Assembly (NCBI RefSeq): GCF_014596515.1
Contig: NZ_MSJQ01000432.1
Span: 1-54,872 of the forward strand
Source of the DNA: Streptomyces sp. CBMA156
GTDB taxonomy: Bacteria > Actinomycetota > Actinomycetes > Streptomycetales > Streptomycetaceae
Reading direction: 5' to 3'
Length of the DNA: 54,872 nt
Shown here: one piece after another, positions 1 through 8,009 of the stretch
Layout of the letters: each line of letters opens with the position of its first letter
Numbering within the stretch: the first letter of the stretch is position 1
Made by a program: the position numbers and the translations under genes
Notes under the pieces: model-generated
What the model saw: only the letters and a program-made list of their open reading frames with translations
The model's database searches: none
Told to the model about the DNA's origin: nothing

Positions 1-338
1 CCGCCGGTGGCCGGGTCGGCCCAGCGGCGGGCCTGCGCCAGCACCTCGGGGCCGCGCATCCGGCCGAGCAGTTCCAGGGCGGCCCGGACGATCCGGTCGT
101 CCACGTCCGCGGCGGCCGCCTCGATCAGCTCGACGGCGGCCGGGTCGCGCTGCTCGACCAGGTGGCGCAGGGCGGCCCGGCGGGCGCCGGACGCGTCGAC
201 CGTGCGGTAGGCGCCCAGCAGGCCGTCGGACTCCTCGATGCGGCGCAGGTGGTGGTCGACCAGTTCGGTCGGCGAGACGGTGCGTCGCCGGACGGCCGCG
301 GCCTGTTCGGCCAGCGTCAGTTCATGGAGGTCGGTCAT
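1..338 (-). CDS. N-terminal part of an amidase-like / HEAT-repeat protein (cut by window start)
   Basis: The reading frame starts at an ATG at 338 and stays open to base 1 (112 codons visible). A GAGGAG ribosome site lies 10 bases upstream of the ATG. Residues 1 to about 50 resemble the very N-terminus of amidase-signature enzymes (LTLAEQAAAVRRRTVSP, then ELVDHHLRRIEESD). From about residue 53 the chain changes to alternating amphipathic helices such as DDRIVRAALELLGRM, typical of HEAT repeats. An amidase-like lead followed directly by HEAT repeats is unusual. The rest of the gene lies outside the window, so no activity can be assigned. The call as a real gene is firm; the family is tentative. 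Confidence 0.7.
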   Translation of the reverse strand, partial: MTDLHELTLAEQAAAVRRRTVSPTELVDHHLRRIEESDGLLGAYRTVDASGARRAALRHLVEQRDPAAVELIEAAAADVDDRIVRAALELLGRMRGPEVLAQARRWADPATG

Positions 339-777
339 GAGTCAGTTACTCCTCAGGTCATCAGGTCCTCTGAGGACTTCACCTTAGGGGAGGCCCCGGA
401 CGCGTGGCAAGGCAAGCCTTACCCGAGCCGGCCCGCTCGCGGGCGCCATCCCGTGGAGCGTTTCGACGCCCGGACGGACACCCTCCGTCACGCGAAATTC
501 ACAAACCGGGGTCTACTCGCATAGACAACGGTGGGCCATCCTGGTGCGATGCCGGCGCTCGAAGCCCGCCCCTCGTTCCCCGGGAACCGCGGGTGGCCGC
601 GCCGGACGGATCGGTCGGCCCTCGCGCCGGAGCACTGCCGCGTCACAGCACTGCGTACGACCCCTTCGTCCGGGCCGGTTCCACAGGCCCGGCGCCGGAC
701 TTCCCGCCCTCCCGCCGAGGCGCGGCAGGAGAGCGGGGGTCCAGTCGGATGCACACCATCCTCACCGGGAGATGCAG
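339..777. other. Intergenic region between divergent genes, with short inverted repeats
   Basis: No convincing gene is seen in these 439 bases; the overlapping frames lack ribosome sites and family signatures. It should hold promoters for both flanking genes. Visible structure includes a direct repeat of TCAGGTC around 354-367, a perfect 6-1-6 inverted repeat GTCCTC-T-GAGGAC at 365-377, and a 5-2-5 inverted repeat AAGGC-AA-GCCTT at 409-420. A possible promoter for the rightward gene lies near 490-525 (TTCACA, then CATAGACA about 18 bases on), but the match is weak. Confidence 0.4.
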
Positions 778-1254
778 ATGAAGCCACGCACCGCAGCAAC
801 CCTCGTCGCCCTGACCGTGGCCGGCCTCGCCTTCTCGGCGCCCACGGCGGGTGCCAGCGGGAGCAAGCTGTCGCAGTCGGCGGCCGCCGGTCAGTTCAGC
901 AGCGCCGGCATCACGTGGAGCTCCAGCGGGGGCTGCACCACCAGGTCCAACTCCACCTGCACCTCGTTCGACCAGATCAACTCGGGCACGGTCAGCGCCG
1001 TGATCACCCTCAAGCAGGCCAGCGGCTGTTCCATCAACATCACGGGCGGGACCGAGGTGGGCCACGCCTCCGGCACCTACAGCCACTACAACGGCTACAA
1101 GGTCGACATCGCCCGTAGCTCCTGCATCGACAACTACATCCAGAACAGCTTCACCTACATCGGCCTCCGGGGCGACGGCTACCCGCAGTGGAAGGCCGCG
1201 TCGGGCAACCTGTACTGCAACGAGGGCAGCCACTGGGACATCCTCATCTACTGA
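778..1254 (+). CDS. Small secreted M15/LAS-like metallopeptidase-fold protein
   Basis: The 158-residue product starts with a classical signal peptide (MKPRTAATLVALTVAGLAFS, cleavage near ASG at about residue 27). The mature part is Ser/Thr/Cys rich, with cysteines likely paired in disulfides. The segment SHYNGYKVDI resembles the SxHxxGxAxDI zinc motif of M15-type (LAS) peptidoglycan peptidases, and the extreme C-terminus NEGSHWDILIY offers the Glu-x-x-His pair of the same family. If this is right, it is a minimal exported cell-wall peptidase, or an inactive relative. The ATG at 778 was chosen because it begins the signal peptide and follows a GGGAGA stretch; longer in-frame starts lack a ribosome site. 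Two strong hairpins follow. Confidence 0.72.
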   Translation: MKPRTAATLVALTVAGLAFSAPTAGASGSKLSQSAAAGQFSSAGITWSSSGGCTTRSNSTCTSFDQINSGTVSAVITLKQASGCSINITGGTEVGHASGTYSHYNGYKVDIARSSCIDNYIQNSFTYIGLRGDGYPQWKAASGNLYCNEGSHWDILIY

Positions 1255-1266
1255 CGTGACACCGAT

Positions 1267-1301
1267 CCCGGGTGCCGCCTCCCCGAGGGGCGGCACCCGG
1301 G
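1267..1301. terminator. Perfect 13-bp hairpin terminator
   Basis: Arms CCCGGGTGCCGCC (1267-1279) and its exact complement (1289-1301) enclose a 9-base loop, 12 bases after the stop of the M15-like gene. There is no T-tract, as is normal for Streptomyces terminators. Confidence 0.8.
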
Positions 1302-1326
1302 GTTGCCGTATGCGGAAGTGGAGTTG

Positions 1327-1384
1327 CCGGTGCGGACGGACACCCGGGAACCGGCTCCGGCTCCCGGGTGTCCGTCCGCACCGG
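1327..1384. terminator. Perfect 23-bp inverted repeat, second hairpin
   Basis: The left arm 1327-1349 and right arm 1362-1384 are exact complements (23 bp) around a 12-base loop. It sits 25 bases after the first hairpin and about 130 bases before the next rightward gene. The length and perfection exceed an ordinary terminator. It may be a transcription block or a structured RNA. Confidence 0.7.
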
Positions 1385-1515
1385 ACACTTGCGCCCCTTC
1401 CGTCACAGCACGGTGCAAACCGCGCCGTGGGGCGTGCGGGGTTTCGCCGGCCGTGTGAGACATCCGACTCCCGTCCCCGTGGCGCCGGCGGCCCGGGGAG
1501 GTCGACCATGGAGGC

Positions 1516-2391
1516 ATGACCTCCTCTCCCCGTTCTCCGCACGTCGATGGCCGACCGGATCCGACAGGGACCGCCGCACCCGGTGAAGAGTCCGCCCCCG
1601 CCCGCGGGTACCTGCTGGACAACGCGCGCGCCGAGGCGGGCGAGCGGTTCGTCTGGCTGGCCGAGCTGTTCGACGGTGTGACACGCGGGCACTTCGACCG
1701 ACTGGGGGTCAGGGCCGGCTCGCGCTGCTGGGAGGTGGGGGCCGGCGGCCCCGGCATCCCGGAGGCGCTCGCGGCGGCCGTCGGCCCGACCGGACACGTC
1801 CTGGCCACGGACCTCGACCCGTCGTGGCTGAAGAGCGGCGACGGGTACGAGGTGCGACAGCACGACGTCGCCGCCGATCCGCCCCCGGAGCAGGGGACGT
1901 TCGACCTGGTGCACGCCCGGCTCGTACTCGTCCATGTACCCGACCGGGCCCGCGCGTTGGCCACCATGGCGGCAGCGCTACGGCCCGGCGGCTGGCTGCT
2001 GGTCGAGGACGCCGACACCGCCCTGCAGCCGCTGGCGTGCCTGGACGACAGCGGCCCCGCGCAGCGGCGGGCCAACCGGCTGCGCGACGCGGTCCGGGAG
2101 CTGCTGGCCCGCCGCGGCGCGGACCTGCGCTACGGCCGGACGCTGCCGCGGGCCCTGCGCGAGGCCGGCCTGGTGGATGTCGCCGCGACGGGCACCTTCC
2201 CGGTCGGCGGCCCGGCCTGCGACCGGCTGGAGGCGGCGACCTTCCGGCACGTGCGTGGTGAGCTGCTCGCGGCCGGCCTGGCCGACGACGCCGAGATCGA
2301 CGCGCACCTGGCCGCCATCCACGCGGGCGAACTCGACCTGACACTCGCGCCGCTGATCTCGGCCTGGGGACGCCGCCCGGCACTCGGTTAG
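1516..2391 (+). CDS. Class I SAM-dependent methyltransferase
   Basis: The 291-residue product has a Rossmann methyltransferase core. Motif I is WEVGAGGPGIPEAL (about residues 75-88), the acidic end of beta-2 is ATDLDPSW, and motif post-II/III is DLVHARLVLVHV followed by LRPGGWLLVEDAD. This is the general family of small-molecule methyltransferases such as UbiE/Methyltransf_25 types; the substrate is unknown. The first 30 residues are low complexity. The start is uncertain: GGAGG ends only one base before the ATG, so the transcript may be leaderless or start further in. The gene stands alone and converges with the minus-strand toxin operon 69 bases downstream. Confidence 0.8.
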   Translation: MTSSPRSPHVDGRPDPTGTAAPGEESAPARGYLLDNARAEAGERFVWLAELFDGVTRGHFDRLGVRAGSRCWEVGAGGPGIPEALAAAVGPTGHVLATDLDPSWLKSGDGYEVRQHDVAADPPPEQGTFDLVHARLVLVHVPDRARALATMAAALRPGGWLLVEDADTALQPLACLDDSGPAQRRANRLRDAVRELLARRGADLRYGRTLPRALREAGLVDVAATGTFPVGGPACDRLEAATFRHVRGELLAAGLADDAEIDAHLAAIHAGELDLTLAPLISAWGRRPALG

Positions 2392-2459
2392 CCGCGGATC
2401 CGGGCGGTGTCCGAGGTGATGTGGGGGGCGGCCGGGGCCGTCGGGATCCCTGGTGACGT

Positions 2460-2963
2460 TCAGCGGACGGTGACCTGGATGCTCTTGGAGATGTCGCACC
2501 GGTCCCCCGCGTACTTCGGTACGCCGGCCTGGCAACCTCCCCGGCCGAACACCCATGTCAGTGTGGTGGTTCCGGGCGCCAGGGCGCTGAAGGTCAGGTC
2601 GAACTCGGAGCCGCAGCCCGCCGCGGGCGGGTCCGCGGGGCAGGGGTTGATGACGTAGTCCGGGCCGGGCCGCAGCACGCCGGCGTCGCCCGCCGAGTCG
2701 AGGTGCCAGCTCTTCGGCCGGGCGCCCCCGGTCGTCCTGACGCCGAGCTGCTGTCCGACCGCCAGGGTCACCGTGCTGGGCGGGTACGGGATGGTGGCGC
2801 TCCCCGCCTCGGTGGGGAGGGGCACCTCCACCTGTGGCCGGGTGGCGGTGGCGACCGTGGTGCCGGCCGGGCCTGAGTCGGACCACCAGCCGTCGAGGTA
2901 GGAGCCGAGCAGCAGGGCGGCGGCCAGGAGCGCCACCCCGGTGGCGATGACGGTTCGGCGCAT
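2460..2963 (-). CDS. Membrane-anchored chagasin-like (I42-type) protease inhibitor, candidate immunity protein
   Basis: The 167-residue product has an N-terminal hydrophobic segment (about residues 4-24), followed by an extracytoplasmic beta-rich domain. That domain resembles chagasin inhibitors of papain-like proteases: TVTLAVGQQLGVR, then TTGGARPKSW (compare the NPTTGYxW loop), then FSALAPGTTTLTWVFGRGG and a final beta strand ending QVTV. Four cysteines may form disulfides. The start overlaps the stop of the preceding gene (TGATG), so translation is coupled. It is the last gene of the operon encoding a calpain-like cysteine protease. Chagasin-fold proteins inhibit such enzymes, so a protective role against that protease is a natural inference. 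The family match is by eye and moderate. Confidence 0.6.
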   Translation of the reverse strand: MRRTVIATGVALLAAALLLGSYLDGWWSDSGPAGTTVATATRPQVEVPLPTEAGSATIPYPPSTVTLAVGQQLGVRTTGGARPKSWHLDSAGDAGVLRPGPDYVINPCPADPPAAGCGSEFDLTFSALAPGTTTLTWVFGRGGCQAGVPKYAGDRCDISKSIQVTVR

Positions 2964-3352
2964 CAGCTGCCCTCTTCCCGGACCCGGCGACGCATGGTGA
3001 TCAGCAGCGCGACCTCGGCCAGCCAGCGGGCGAACAGGACCTCGCGCCCGAGGTCCGCCCCGCCGGCCGCGCCCGCGCGCAGCCAGTCACGGACCAGCTC
3101 GCCCGCTTCCCGGCCGATCACCGGCTCGGGCAGGTCGAGCGCGCCGGCGAAGCCGCCGGCGCGGACGTACTGGGCCAGGACGCCCAGCGGTTCGGGGCCG
3201 ATGTGCAGGGCCTCGGCCTGGTACGAGGCGGCGATCGCCGCCTCGCCGAAGAGCACCCGGCGCGGGACTCCGTCGATCAGCAGGCCGCGGGTGACGGCGG
3301 CCTCGACGTCGTAGCCGGTCATCAGTTCGGAGTCCGGGAGGATGTCGGTCAT
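2963..3352 (-). CDS. Hypothetical 129-residue protein in the protease operon
   Basis: The product begins MTDILPDSELMTGYDVEAAV and is mostly alpha-helical, with no signal peptide or clear membrane span. It has a hydrophobic helix near the C-terminus (WLAEVALLI) and a basic tail (RRRVREEGS). The start was set at 3352 because ATGA overlaps the TGA of the protease gene; the longer frame upstream is just the protease gene read out of frame. Its stop overlaps the start of the inhibitor-like gene. I do not recognise the family. Its position between toxin-like protease and inhibitor suggests a cognate cytoplasmic immunity protein or secretion chaperone. Confidence 0.75.
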   Translation of the reverse strand: MTDILPDSELMTGYDVEAAVTRGLLIDGVPRRVLFGEAAIAASYQAEALHIGPEPLGVLAQYVRAGGFAGALDLPEPVIGREAGELVRDWLRAGAAGGADLGREVLFARWLAEVALLITMRRRVREEGS

Positions 3353-4944
3353 TTCGGCAGCTCCACGCCGTAGGGCCGGTTGATGTTCGCCGTGTCGGTG
3401 AGGCCACCGTCGTTCAGGTGGTTGTGGATGAACTGGTCCTCGGTCACCCACACCGACTGGCCCCACGGGTTGTAGACCTGCAGCCGGTCACCGTCCCTGG
3501 CCACGATCACCATCTGGTGGTAACTGCCGTCCTTGCCGGCCGCCTTGCTGGCCTCGTCGAAGGCGCAGAACGGCACCGGCTTGCCCTCGTCCAGGGCCTT
3601 CTCTATCCGGGTGACGGCCGCGCGCCGGTCGTCGTCGGTGTCCAGGTTGACGTACTCGTAGGTCGAGCCCGTGGCCTTCCCGAGGTTCTGGTCGGCGAGG
3701 AAGGTGCCGCCCTTCGGGCCGATCCCGCCGCCGTTCTCCGGGTAGATCTTCTGGCTGCCGTCGGCCAGCTGCCCCTGCTGGTACTGACCGATGAACAGTT
3801 GCTGGAGGCGCTGCTTGAAGTACTCGGGCGAGTCGGCCCCCGGTACGTCGGCCATGTTGCCGGTGGTGAGCTGGAGCATCGACACCGGGTCGAGCCTGAG
3901 ACTCGCGACCACCGTGGAGGCGGCGACGCAGTCGCCGACGTTGCGCTGGCTGTAGATGTCGTAGCCGTCGAGGACCTCGGCACCCTTGTAGGTCAGCCGT
4001 ACCGCTTGGCTGGTGGACTCCTCCTGCAGGGAATCCGTACCGAGCGCCGGAACCAGGTGCTCGGACAGCCAGCGCGGGTCGTCGCCGTGGGGGTGGATCA
4101 GCGCGGCGAACTGCTGGACGTCGGCCACCGGGTGGCCGGCCGCCAGGGCCTTCCAGAGGTAGGCGGCCTCCTCCGGTGACTTCGCGCCGGACAGGAGCTT
4201 CTGGAACGCGAGCTGGTCGGTGCCGTTCATCACGGACATGAACTGCTTGGCGCGGTCGAGCTGGCCGTCCGTCAGGATGTAGTCGCCGTCCACATCGCCG
4301 CCGGGGCCCTTCTCGTTCGCCAGGACCAGCGCCGCGAGAGGATCGATCGGCCCCTGTCCGGCGCGCTCGGTGCGGGCCCTGGCGGCGAGCTGGTTGAGCA
4401 TGCTCGCGGCGCGGGTGCCGCTGCTCTCCGCCCGCTGGGCGGCCGAGATCCTGGTTCCCACGGCGGCGTTGGCGGGGTCGATGGCGGCGATCGCCTTGCC
4501 GATGTCGAGAGCGTCGTGGGCCAGTGACTTCTGCACGTTCTCCAGCGCGGTCACGCCCTGCGCGTCGGTGCTCCGGGCCCCCTCCAGACCGTCCGCCCAG
4601 GCGTTCAGCTCGGTGGCGGCCTGCTCCAGGGACTTCTGGGAGACGGCCAGTTCGTTCGCCAGCGCCCGGATGGACTGGGTGGCGTTCTCGGCGACCGAGC
4701 CGGTCCAGGCGTTCGGCAGCCGGTTGTCGGTGACTTCCTTGAGGTCGGCGGACGCCTTGGCATAGGCCTTGGCGGTCTCCGTGTACGCCTTGGCCCGCTC
4801 ACGTATCACGCCCGGGTTCCCGGCCGGCCCGGCCACGGCCAGGGCCTTGTCGATCGCCTTGAGCAGAGTGAGTCCGAGGTAGAAGCCGGAGCCGGGGTGG
4901 GTGATGGCCTGCTGCGCCTTCTGCAGGTCCGCGACCTTGCTCAT
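3349..4944 (-). CDS. WXG-type secreted calpain-like (C2) cysteine protease, probable type VII effector
   Basis: The 531-residue product has three visible parts. Residues 1 to about 190 are helical with a WxG turn at W80-T81-G82 followed by an Ala-rich amphipathic helix, as in WXG100/LXG effector heads. Residues 217-228 (DVDGDYILTDGQ) look like an EF-hand calcium loop. Residues 330-531 are a calpain-like papain fold: Q333 and C339 in SQRNVGDCVAAST, H476 in GSYHQMVIV and N492 in VYNPWG complete the catalytic set of family C2. The gene has no Sec signal peptide, which fits ESX/type VII export. Its start overlaps the EspC-like gene stop (ATGA), and its stop overlaps the next start. I infer a toxin or processing protease secreted with the upstream partner. 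Confidence 0.85.
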   Translation of the reverse strand: MSKVADLQKAQQAITHPGSGFYLGLTLLKAIDKALAVAGPAGNPGVIRERAKAYTETAKAYAKASADLKEVTDNRLPNAWTGSVAENATQSIRALANELAVSQKSLEQAATELNAWADGLEGARSTDAQGVTALENVQKSLAHDALDIGKAIAAIDPANAAVGTRISAAQRAESSGTRAASMLNQLAARARTERAGQGPIDPLAALVLANEKGPGGDVDGDYILTDGQLDRAKQFMSVMNGTDQLAFQKLLSGAKSPEEAAYLWKALAAGHPVADVQQFAALIHPHGDDPRWLSEHLVPALGTDSLQEESTSQAVRLTYKGAEVLDGYDIYSQRNVGDCVAASTVVASLRLDPVSMLQLTTGNMADVPGADSPEYFKQRLQQLFIGQYQQGQLADGSQKIYPENGGGIGPKGGTFLADQNLGKATGSTYEYVNLDTDDDRRAAVTRIEKALDEGKPVPFCAFDEASKAAGKDGSYHQMVIVARDGDRLQVYNPWGQSVWVTEDQFIHNHLNDGGLTDTANINRPYGVELPK

Positions 4945-5255
4945 CGGGCCTGCGCCGGGGTCAGCGAGGCGGCGAGCTGCGATTCCACGGCGCGGTAATT
5001 GGCGCTGGTGGCCGTCATCTTCTGCACCAGTTCCGCCACGGCGCGCTGGGTGACGTGCAGTTCCTGGTCCCAGTTGGTGTCGAAGCCCGCCCACGCCAGG
5101 TCCACACCGAACTCGCCGAAGTCGGCGGACTGGTAGAGCTTCTGCGCGGTGTAGGCCTGGTTGGCCGAGGCCAGGTCGGTTGCGACGTTGCCGAGTGCCG
5201 TGTTCACGTGGTCCAGCGCGTCGGGCTGGACGGTGTACCCCACCAGTTCGGGCAT
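4941..5255 (-). CDS. WXG100/EspC-like small secretion partner
   Basis: The 104-residue product (MPELVGYTVQPDALDHVNTA...) is a helix-turn-helix protein. Its turn is Trp/Gly rich (FGEFGVDLAWAGFDTNWDQE), as in DUF2580/EspC-like and WXG100 proteins that accompany type VII substrates. The ATG at 5255 follows a GGGGGAGAG ribosome site; the longer frame has none. It opens a four-gene operon with 1 to 4 base overlaps at every junction. No ESX secretion machinery genes are visible in the window, so export would rely on a system elsewhere in the genome. Confidence 0.75.
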   Translation of the reverse strand: MPELVGYTVQPDALDHVNTALGNVATDLASANQAYTAQKLYQSADFGEFGVDLAWAGFDTNWDQELHVTQRAVAELVQKMTATSANYRAVESQLAASLTPAQAR

Positions 5256-5456
5256 CGGCTGCTCTCCCCCAAGAAGCTCCACGGCTCGCCATGATCGGCG
5301 AGCACGGTCGACGAGCATAGACGCTGCGGACGGGGTCCCGGTTCCGGGGTCCATCCGGCCGGCCGGGCCCGGCGGCCCGGGCCGGCAGGTGTCTGCGGGC
5401 CCGGGCCGCCGCTCGTGCGCCGGAAGCGCGCCGGAAGCGGCCCGGTACGGCGAGGA

Positions 5457-8009
5457 TCAGTACTGCGTGGAGACGGTGACGCCGCTGAACTCCGTCGCGC
5501 CGTACAGGCTGATGAAGCGGTAGCCGGCCGTGGTGTTGGTGACGGTCAGGCTCTGGGTGGTGCCACCGGCGGTCGAGGACACGGTGGCGTTGGTGGCGGT
5601 GGCCCAGGTGGTGGGGTTGTAGTACAGGTAGGCGGTTCCGGTGCCGCCGGTGGTGGTGACGGTGAGCGTCGTCGTGCCGGCCGGCAGGTAGACGTAGAGG
5701 TAGTCCAGGGCGCCGGCGGCGGCCGAGCGGCCGGTGCGGTAGCAGTTCTGGCCCATCTCCTGCCCGCTGCTCCCGGTGCAGGGCTGCGGGACGGGGACGG
5801 CGACGGTGACGGACTTGGTGACGGTGGCCGTCATCCCGGTGCTGCTGGTGACGGTCAGGGCGACCCGGTAGGAGCCGGCCTTGGCGTAGGCCTTCGTCGG
5901 GGCGGCCTCCGTGGAGGCGGTGCCGTCGCCGAAGTCCCAGACGCGGGAGGCTATCGAGCCGTTGCCGGTCTGCGTGGAGCGGTCGGTCAGCTTCACGCTC
6001 AGACCCGAGACGGCCGTGTCGAAGTCCGCGGCCGGCGTGCCGTCGGCCAGGCAGTCGCCCTCGGCGCAGCGGGTGAGCCAGCTGTCGAACCCGCTGTCGT
6101 AGGAGGTCCCGATCGAGTTGACGTAGGAGTAGGCGCCGGCGTAGTCACCCGTGCGGTACTTCGAGAGCACCGTCTGCACGGTGGACGGGGAGCGCTCGAC
6201 CAGGTAGCGGATGGCGAGGTAGCCCCACATGTAGGTGCGGTTGGTGTCACTGTTGTTGTAGGTGCTCTGGAACAGGCTGCTGAGGGTGTAGGTGTGCTTG
6301 GCGGCCTCGGCCATCGCCCGGGTGTCGGTGACGTTGCGGTAGGCGTACGACGCGTACTCGGCGGAGCCTTCGATCCACCACAGGGCGGGGTGGCTGATCT
6401 GCTGGGCGAACTTGCCCTTCATGTTGTAGCGGGAGTCCAGGACGTGGGCGTACTCGTGGTCGAGGTTCCAGATCCCCGCGGTGAAGCCGTTGTCGTAGGG
6501 CTGCCGGTACATCAGCGTGACCGGCAGGTTGGCCGGGTCGCCCGGGTCGCCGTTCAGCGTGATGCCGCCGTTGTCGGTGGGGACGTCGTACATCGCCCCG
6601 GCGTAGGTCTGGTAGTCCTCCCGGCTCGCGAACACCACGATCTGCACCGTCGACTCGTACTGGCCGGGGATCGGACCGTTGTCGCGGACCAGCTGGTGGT
6701 AGTAGGCGTCCTCGCCCTTGAGGTCGGCGCAGACGGCGGCGAGCTCGGCCGCGGTCAGGTCCTGGGACAGGATGGTGCGGGTGTCACAGGTGTGGCTGGC
6801 CGGGAACACGGCCTTCACCAGCCGCTTCGACAGGTCGCAGACGTCGTAGTACGAACACTGGGCCTGGTCGTAGAAGGACGCCAGGTTGGCGGCGCCGACC
6901 CAGAGCGGGGCGGTCGGGCCGGTCATCGACGAGACGTCGAGCAGGCCCTTGACCAGGGGCCGGACCTTGGGCTGGAGCGCCGGGTACTTGACGAAGCGGG
7001 ACATCTCCAGGCCCGCGTTGGACGCCAGGACGGAGCCGGCGGTGCCCAGCAGGTCCCGGTGGTTGAGGGCGAAAGCGTCGAGGGTGTCGATGATGCCCGG
7101 GTCCGCCGTGACGGCGGCGACGTAGGCCGCGTTCTGGTGGCCGCGCCAGAGCGGGGTGAAGACCTTGTTGAAGAAGTTCACCAGGGGCCGGGAGTCGTTG
7201 TACGCGTTGGTGTAGCCGTTCAGCACGTGCTGGTAGGTCGCGAGGTAGCGGCCCTGGAGGTCGGCGCTGTCGGTGAGGACCAGGGCCTCGCCGGCGACCG
7301 GGGCGTTCGCCTCCGTGGCGTCCGTGAAGTGGGGGGAGGCCACGAAGGCGTCGATGCCGCGCGCCACCGCGTCGGTGAGCGGGGCGTCGTAGCTGCCGAC
7401 GGTGCCCGGGTACGTGTAGTGCACGAAGTAGCCCGCGCGCAGGAACAGGATGAGCTGCAGGGCGCTGGTGGAGTTGTCGCCGGGGTAGCCGGCGGCGGTG
7501 GTCCGCAGGGCGTCGGCGACCGTCACCATCTGGGCCTGGCGGAACGTCCAGTAGGCGTTGGACCCGGAGACGCCGAAGAGGGTGTTGATGCAATCGGTCG
7601 TCGAGGCCTTGACGAAGGAGACCAGGGCCGCCCCGGAGCGGCTGCTGAAGTCGCCGGCGGTGCACGACGCCGCGGCGGGCGGGGCCGCCTGGGCGAGGGC
7701 GCGGGACTGCGGTGCCCGTGCGGACGCGGTGGCCGCCTCCGGGACGGGCGGGCTGAGCGGCGGGAGCTGGACGGCCGTCAGACGGTGGTCCAGCGGCGCG
7801 GCCGGGCCCGCGGGGTCCTCGGTGGTGGCGCCGGCCGGGGGCAGGTGGTCGCCGGCCGGCAGGTTCCCGAGCGGGGCGGCCGTGGGGGTGGCCGCTGGCC
7901 TGGGCGTGGGGGCCGCGGCCAGGCTCGGCGTGGCGGACACACCGAGCAGCAGGGCACCCGCCGCGGTGACTGCGGCCAGCAGTCCGGGCAGGCGAGGAAG
8001 CTGACGCAA
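5457..8009 (-). CDS. Secreted M9-family collagenase
   Basis: The 850-residue preprotein carries a signal peptide (residues 1 to about 31, ending SLAAA), a Pro/Thr-rich propeptide and a collagenase activator plus M9 catalytic unit. The zinc motif is HEYAH at 518-522, with the glutamate ligand probably E547 (WIEGSAEY). A PKD domain covers about 667-737 (WDFGDGT core), and a PPC-type beta domain covers about 745-850. This is the standard build of Streptomyces/Vibrio collagenases. I set the start at a TTG (8009) because AGGAG lies five bases upstream and the signal peptide begins there. An upstream ATG near 8104 has no ribosome site and would add a His/Pro-rich stretch. A perfect palindrome lies about 125 bases upstream. 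Confidence 0.92.
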   Translation of the reverse strand: MRQLPRLPGLLAAVTAAGALLLGVSATPSLAAAPTPRPAATPTAAPLGNLPAGDHLPPAGATTEDPAGPAAPLDHRLTAVQLPPLSPPVPEAATASARAPQSRALAQAAPPAAASCTAGDFSSRSGAALVSFVKASTTDCINTLFGVSGSNAYWTFRQAQMVTVADALRTTAAGYPGDNSTSALQLILFLRAGYFVHYTYPGTVGSYDAPLTDAVARGIDAFVASPHFTDATEANAPVAGEALVLTDSADLQGRYLATYQHVLNGYTNAYNDSRPLVNFFNKVFTPLWRGHQNAAYVAAVTADPGIIDTLDAFALNHRDLLGTAGSVLASNAGLEMSRFVKYPALQPKVRPLVKGLLDVSSMTGPTAPLWVGAANLASFYDQAQCSYYDVCDLSKRLVKAVFPASHTCDTRTILSQDLTAAELAAVCADLKGEDAYYHQLVRDNGPIPGQYESTVQIVVFASREDYQTYAGAMYDVPTDNGGITLNGDPGDPANLPVTLMYRQPYDNGFTAGIWNLDHEYAHVLDSRYNMKGKFAQQISHPALWWIEGSAEYASYAYRNVTDTRAMAEAAKHTYTLSSLFQSTYNNSDTNRTYMWGYLAIRYLVERSPSTVQTVLSKYRTGDYAGAYSYVNSIGTSYDSGFDSWLTRCAEGDCLADGTPAADFDTAVSGLSVKLTDRSTQTGNGSIASRVWDFGDGTASTEAAPTKAYAKAGSYRVALTVTSSTGMTATVTKSVTVAVPVPQPCTGSSGQEMGQNCYRTGRSAAAGALDYLYVYLPAGTTTLTVTTTGGTGTAYLYYNPTTWATATNATVSSTAGGTTQSLTVTNTTAGYRFISLYGATEFSGVTVSTQY

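Noticed and set aside
383..420. Iron-box-like sequences (TTAGGGGAGGC and GGTAAGGCTTGCC on the other strand)
   Set aside because: Neither has both halves of the DmdR/IdeR consensus, and neighbouring genes show no link to iron.
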